The notes under the pieces are model-generated. The model saw only the letters and a program-made list of their open reading frames with translations. It did not search any database and was not told the origin of the DNA. Positions 60,277-64,000 of a stretch of 64,000 nucleotides of DNA are shown here, piece after piece (position 1 is the first letter of the stretch; each line of letters begins with the position of its first letter). The DNA comes from Kocuria flava (GTDB lineage Bacteria; Actinomycetota; Actinomycetes; Actinomycetales; Micrococcaceae), in NCBI RefSeq assembly GCF_001482365.1, contig NZ_CP013254.1, forward strand, positions 2,356,001-2,420,000, given 5' to 3'. Made by a program: the position numbers and the translations under genes.

Positions 60277-62343
60277 ATGGCAGCCCGATCGACGGAGCGG
60301 CTTCTCAACCTGCTCATCGCCCTGGTCTCCCGCGAGCGCGGGTACACGCGCGCCGAGCTTCGGGAGGCCGTTCCGTCGTACGCGGAGTCCGCCTCGGAGG
60401 AGGCGTTCGAGCGGATGTTCGAGCGCGACAAGGCCGAGCTGCGCGATCTGGGCTACCCCATCGAGGAGGTCGCCGACGACCCCCTCTTCCCGGACGACAC
60501 CCACGGGCACCGGTACCGGATCCCGCGCGGGTCCTTCACGCTGCCGCCGCTGCGCTTCACCGCCGAGGAGTCGGCGGTGCTCGCCCTGGCCGCCAACGCC
60601 TGGACGGACGCCTCCCTGGGGGAGCTCGCCCGCCGGGCGCTGCGCAAGCTCGAGCCCGCGATCGACGGCCTGCCCGACGACGACGCCCCGCCGCTGCTGC
60701 AGCCCACGCTCACCGCCCACGAGCCGTCCTTCGAACCGCTGCTCTCGGCGGTGGTCCGCCACCGCGAGGTCCGCTTCGACTACCTCGCCCGCTCCACCGA
60801 CACCCTGACCACCCGCCGGGTGCGCCCGTGGGGGATCGGCTCCCGCTACGGCAACTGGTACGTGGTGGGCTGGGACCTCGACCGGCAGGACTCGCGGACC
60901 TTCCGGCTGTCGCGGATCGTCTCCGACGTGACGGTCACGCGGCGGCAGTTCGACCCGCCGGCGGACTTCTCCATGAACGAGGCGCTGTCCGCGATGGTCT
61001 CCCACGCCCCCGCGCGCACCGTCGCGGTCCTGGCCCGCCCCGGCCACGCCCTGATGCTGCGGCGCATGGCCTCGACCTGCGAGGCCGGCGCCGGCCCCGG
61101 GGGCGCCGACGTGCTGCACATCCCCTTCGCCGAGACCGAGATCCTCGCCGAGGAGATCGCCGCGGCAGGTCCCGGCGTCGTCGTGCCCGCCGAGGGGGAC
61201 GGCACCGCCCCGACCCTGCAGGCCGAGGTCCGCGCCGCCGTGGTGCGCCGCCTGCGGGCGGCCGCCGCCGCGCACGCGCGCTTCCGCGGGGTCGAGGTCG
61301 ACTGGACGGTGCGCTCCCGCAAGGCCACCCGCAACAAGCTCTCGACGGCCGACCACCTCTCCCGGCTGCTGGAGATCGTCCGGTGGGTCTACGCCCACCA
61401 GGGCGCCGAGCTGGAGGAGACCGCCCGCCGCTTCGGGATCACCGACCAGGAGCTGATCGCCGACCTCAACACCCTGTTCGTGTGCGGCAAGCCCGGGCAC
61501 ATGCCCGACCAGCTCATCGACGCCTCCTGGGACGACGGCCACGTCTACCTCTCCAACGCCGACGAGCTCTCCGACCCCGTGCGGCTGACGCAGCCGGAGG
61601 CCTCGGCGCTGCTGGTGGGGCTGCAGACCCTGCGCACCGTCCCCGGCGGGGACTCCGAGGCGGTGGCCTCGGCCATCGCGAAGGTCGCCGGCGCGGCCGG
61701 GGACGCCACCGGGCTGGCCAACGCGGTCGGCGCCCGGCCCACGACCGACGCCCCCGCCGCGGCCCTGGCCGACGTCATGGCCACCGTGCGCCGGGCCGTG
61801 GAGCAGGGGCGGCGGCTGCGGATCCGCTACGTGGTGCCCTCCCGCGACGAGCTCACCGAGCGGGTGGTCGACCCCGTGCAGGTGTTCTCCTCCAACACCC
61901 ACTGGTACGTGCGCGCCTGGTGCCTGGAGGCCGAGGGGATGCGCAGCTTCCGCCTGGACCGGATCTCCTCGGTCGAGGACGCCGGACCGGCGGGGGAGCG
62001 CCCGGCCGCGGCCCGGGACGCCGCCGGGGCGCTGCCCCCGGCCCCGGGCACCCCGGACACCGTCGAGGTGGTGCTGATCACCGACCGGCGCAGCCGGTGG
62101 ATCGCCGACCAGTACCACGCCGTGCGCACCGCCGTGGTCCGCCCCCCGGACGCCCCGCGCACCGGCCCGGCCGGGGAGCACGAGGCGGCGCTCGTCGGGT
62201 TCCAGACCGCCGAGGCCGTCTGCTCGCTGGTCACCCGCTACGGCGGGCAGCTGGCCGTGGCCGGACCGGAGGCCGTGGCCGAACAGGTCGAACTCTGGGT
62301 GAACTCTGCGCTGACGGGCTACGACGGGGCCGGGGCCGGGTGA
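60277..62343 (+). CDS. pafBC: Fused PafB-PafC transcriptional regulator (WYL domains)
   Basis: 688 residues, about twice a single WYL protein. Each half has an HTH (RLLNLLIALVSRERGYTRAE and LSRLLEIVRWVYAHQGAELE), a WYL domain (VRFDYLARSTDTLTTRRVRPWGI and RIRYVVPSRDELTERVVDPV with HWYVRAWCLEAEGMRSFRLD) and a C-terminal extension. PafBC activates the LexA-independent DNA-damage response in mycobacteria; the fused form is known from Arthrobacter. ATG 60277 follows the FKBP gene at 11 bp. Confidence 0.93.
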   Translation: MAARSTERLLNLLIALVSRERGYTRAELREAVPSYAESASEEAFERMFERDKAELRDLGYPIEEVADDPLFPDDTHGHRYRIPRGSFTLPPLRFTAEESAVLALAANAWTDASLGELARRALRKLEPAIDGLPDDDAPPLLQPTLTAHEPSFEPLLSAVVRHREVRFDYLARSTDTLTTRRVRPWGIGSRYGNWYVVGWDLDRQDSRTFRLSRIVSDVTVTRRQFDPPADFSMNEALSAMVSHAPARTVAVLARPGHALMLRRMASTCEAGAGPGGADVLHIPFAETEILAEEIAAAGPGVVVPAEGDGTAPTLQAEVRAAVVRRLRAAAAAHARFRGVEVDWTVRSRKATRNKLSTADHLSRLLEIVRWVYAHQGAELEETARRFGITDQELIADLNTLFVCGKPGHMPDQLIDASWDDGHVYLSNADELSDPVRLTQPEASALLVGLQTLRTVPGGDSEAVASAIAKVAGAAGDATGLANAVGARPTTDAPAAALADVMATVRRAVEQGRRLRIRYVVPSRDELTERVVDPVQVFSSNTHWYVRAWCLEAEGMRSFRLDRISSVEDAGPAGERPAAARDAAGALPPAPGTPDTVEVVLITDRRSRWIADQYHAVRTAVVRPPDAPRTGPAGEHEAALVGFQTAEAVCSLVTRYGGQLAVAGPEAVAEQVELWVNSALTGYDGAGAG

Positions 62344-62353
62344 GCGCCGCGCC

Positions 62354-62359
62354 TATACT
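62354..62359 (+). promoter_or_regulatory. -10 box for leaderless 62367 gene
   Basis: TATACT, the best -10 match in the window, ends 7 nt before ATG 62367. It gives tatA a promoter separate from pafBC. Confidence 0.55.
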
Positions 62360-62366
62360 GGGGGTC

Positions 62367-62729
62367 ATGCTCTGGTGGTCCTGGGTCCTGCTGTGGACGG
62401 TGCTCGTCCTGGCCGGTGCCGTGGTCCTGGGGCTGCTGCTCTGGCGGGTCGTGCGCCGCGGCCTGGCCGTGCTGCACGAGGCGGAGTCCGCGGCCGAGGA
62501 CCTCGGCGGCCGCTGGGACGCCGCCGCCGTGGCGCGCCCCGTGCGCCCGCGGCCCGAACCGGCCGTCCTCACACCCGTGGGGCAGGCCCTGGCCGACTAC
62601 CGCCTCGGCCGCGACCGACGATCGACCGCCCGTCTGCAGCGCCGCATCGAGCGCAAGGACCGCGCGGGCCGGCCCCAGCGGATCAGCGACCTCCGCCGGG
62701 CCGAACGGAAAGGAATCCTCCATGGGTAG
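62367..62729 (+). CDS. Small membrane-anchored protein upstream of tatA
   Basis: 120 residues. One N-terminal hydrophobic helix (about 3-27, WWSWVLLWTVLVLAGAVVLG), then a charged helical cytosolic part with RRIERKDRAGRPQRISDLRR. It overlaps tatA by 8 bp. The position between pafBC and tatA suggests a role at the membrane, perhaps linked to Tat, but it belongs to no family I can name. Confidence 0.65.
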   Translation: MLWWSWVLLWTVLVLAGAVVLGLLLWRVVRRGLAVLHEAESAAEDLGGRWDAAAVARPVRPRPEPAVLTPVGQALADYRLGRDRRSTARLQRRIERKDRAGRPQRISDLRRAERKGILHG

Positions 62730-63015
62730 ATTGTTCGACAGCCCGGTGATGCTGCTCATCATCCTGCTGGTCGTCCTGCTGCTCTTCGGCGCCCCCAAGC
62801 TCCCGGGCATGGCCCGCAGCCTCGGCCAGTCGATGCGCATCTTCAAGTCCGAGGTGAAGGAGATGAAGAAGGACGACGAGCCCGCGGGCCGGACCACCGT
62901 GGTCGAGGGCGAGACCCGCGACCCGGCCGACCCGCGCCCGGCCGACCCGCGCCCCGCCGCCGACCCGCGCCCGCCGCGGGACCCGGACGAGCGCCCCGGC
63001 AGCTCCCCGGCCTGA
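62722..63015 (+). CDS. tatA: Twin-arginine translocase subunit TatA
   Basis: 97 residues. Short N-terminal membrane helix (MLLIILLVVLLLFG), hinge FGAPKLPGMARSLGQSMRIF forming the amphipathic helix, then a Pro/Asp/Arg-rich tail (repeats of ADPRP). It forms the pore-like TatA oligomer that moves folded proteins. ATG 62722 with AAGGAA upstream. The Tat-dependent PhoD-like protein at 3770-5419 is a likely client. Confidence 0.93.
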   Translation: MGRLFDSPVMLLIILLVVLLLFGAPKLPGMARSLGQSMRIFKSEVKEMKKDDEPAGRTTVVEGETRDPADPRPADPRPAADPRPPRDPDERPGSSPA

Positions 63016-63025
63016 GCGCCGGTCA

Positions 63026-63064
63026 CGGCTCCGCCTTCCCCGCCCGGCGGGGGGGGCGGAGCCG
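63026..63064 (+). terminator. Hairpin between tatA and tatC
   Basis: CGGCTCCGCC pairs with GGCGGAGCCG (10 bp) and encloses a second stem CCCCGCC/GGCGGGG. It lies 42 bp before tatC and may lower tatC expression relative to tatA. Confidence 0.5.
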
Positions 63065-63106
63065 CGCGCGCCCCGTCCCCGCCCGCACCCGTCGCCCCGA
63101 GGTCCC

Positions 63107-64000
63107 ATGCCACCGCACAGCCCCCGCGCCCCCAAGAAGCCCCGGTCCCGGCGCCGGTCCAACCCGGAGGCGCAGATGGCCCTGGCGGAGCACCTGCGGG
63201 AGCTGCGCAACCGCACGATCAAGGCCGCCGTGGCCACCGTCCTGGGCATGGTCGGCGGCTTCCTGCTCTACGAGCCGTTCATGGCCTACATCACCGAGCC
63301 GCTGCAGCGGCTCACGGAGGCCGAGGGCCGCGAGGCCACCATCAACTACTCGGCCGTGGGCTCGCCCTTCAGCCTCATGGTCGAGGTCTCCTTCGTCCTG
63401 GGCCTCGTGCTGGCCAGCCCGGTGTGGCTCTACCAGCTCTGGGCGTTCGTCACCCCCGCGCTGCACCGGCGCGAGCGCCGCTACGCGATCGGGTTCCTGC
63501 TCGCCGCCGTGCCGCTGTTCCTCGCCGGGGCCGGGACCGCGGTGCTGACCCTGCCCGCGGCGGTCTACGCGCTGACGGCCTTCACCCCCGCGGGCGGGCT
63601 GAACCTGGTCGACGCCCTGTCCTACCTGCGCTTCTTCCTCCAGCTCATCCTCACCTTCGGCGTCGCCTTCGTGCTGCCGGTGTTCCTGGTGGGGCTGAAC
63701 ATGCTGGGGGTGCTCTCCGGGCGCACGATCCTGCGCAGCTGGCGGGTCGTGGTGGTGCTCGTCATGCTCGTCTCGGCCATGGCCGCCCCGGGCCCGGACC
63801 CCATGACGATGTTCTACCTCGCCGTGCCCCTGCTCGCGCTGTTCTTCGTCGCCGTCGTCCTGTGCCTGCTGCTGGACCGGCGGCGGGCGCGGCGGGAGGC
63901 CCGCCGCGCGGCCGCGACCGGGGCCGGCGCCGACGCCGCGACCGCCGCCGAGGACCTCGACCGGCTCGGCCGCGACCCCGAGGAGCACCCCGGCGCCTGA
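63107..64000 (+). CDS. tatC: Twin-arginine translocase subunit TatC
   Basis: 297 residues. The basic N-terminus leads to LAEHLRELRNRTIKAAVA (signal-peptide-binding region with the conserved Glu). About six membrane segments follow, with LVLASPVWLYQLWAFVTPAL, ALSYLRFFLQLILTFGVAF and VMLVSAMAAPGPDPMTMFYL. It recognises twin-arginine signals. ATG 63107 with GAGG upstream. It ends exactly at the window edge. Confidence 0.95.
   Translation: MPPHSPRAPKKPRSRRRSNPEAQMALAEHLRELRNRTIKAAVATVLGMVGGFLLYEPFMAYITEPLQRLTEAEGREATINYSAVGSPFSLMVEVSFVLGLVLASPVWLYQLWAFVTPALHRRERRYAIGFLLAAVPLFLAGAGTAVLTLPAAVYALTAFTPAGGLNLVDALSYLRFFLQLILTFGVAFVLPVFLVGLNMLGVLSGRTILRSWRVVVVLVMLVSAMAAPGPDPMTMFYLAVPLLALFFVAVVLCLLLDRRRARREARRAAATGAGADAATAAEDLDRLGRDPEEHPGA

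Noticed and set aside
62940..62985. Repeated GCCGACCCGCGCCC units that could be a DNA repeat array
   Set aside because: They are codons for the ADPRP tail of TatA; too few and too short for a CRISPR or satellite array.

Overview
The window is about 75% G+C and carries mycothiol synthesis (mshC), pupylation genes, a fused PafBC regulator and many LGFP-repeat secreted proteins. Together these indicate a Gram-positive actinobacterium, most likely Micrococcaceae and plausibly Kocuria or a close relative. That placement rests on gene content and protein resemblance recalled from memory, not on a database search. I saw no rRNA, tRNA, CRISPR array or intact mobile element.

Region 1 (1-9.9 kb) looks accessory. 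It holds the end of a DUF1852/MesX-like gene overlapping a MesD-type core methionine synthase, a decayed secreted nuclease gene with two frameshifts, a Tat-exported PhoD-like phosphatase, a short UvrA2-type ABC protein, a SpoIIAA-like protein and a VanY-like D,D-carboxypeptidase. Region 2 (9.9-22.5 kb) has a molybdopterin oxidoreductase without N-terminal Fe-S cysteines coupled to a small helical protein, a one-lobed substrate-binding lipoprotein coupled to a CDF-type transporter, 6-phosphogluconate dehydrogenase, an LctP-type permease, an SRPBCC protein with a glycosyltransferase, a VOC dioxygenase with a hydrolase behind a pair of inverted repeats, and an LTA-synthase-like sulfatase.

Region 3 (22.5-46.6 kb) is rich in secreted and lineage-specific genes. 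There are two tandem subtilases, an alpha/beta hydrolase and a CAP-domain protein, all ending in LGFP repeats, and a run of small unrecognised genes (28.4-32.4 kb). It also holds thymidine kinase behind a possible leader peptide, an MFS transporter, a dNMP-kinase-like protein, a DJ-1 family protein, a metallo-beta-lactamase-fold hydrolase, a GT2-like glycosyltransferase, a manganese catalase, a quinone-oxidoreductase-like protein, an M20 peptidase and an acyl-CoA dehydrogenase.

Region 4 (46.6-64 kb) is conserved actinobacterial core: DUF5703, uppP, mshC, PAC2, a HAD phosphatase, an M50 protease, trmI, then mpa/arc-dop-pup-pafA, two FKBP prolyl isomerases, fused pafBC, tatA and tatC. The 20S proteasome genes prcB and prcA, which in mycobacteria sit between pup and pafA, are missing: only 5 bp separate pup and pafA, and Mpa lacks the usual C-terminal docking tail. 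The locus therefore looks like pupylation without a proteasome, next to its usual DNA-damage regulator and the Tat export genes. Several genes begin 6-7 nt after a TANNNT box, suggesting leaderless transcripts are common.
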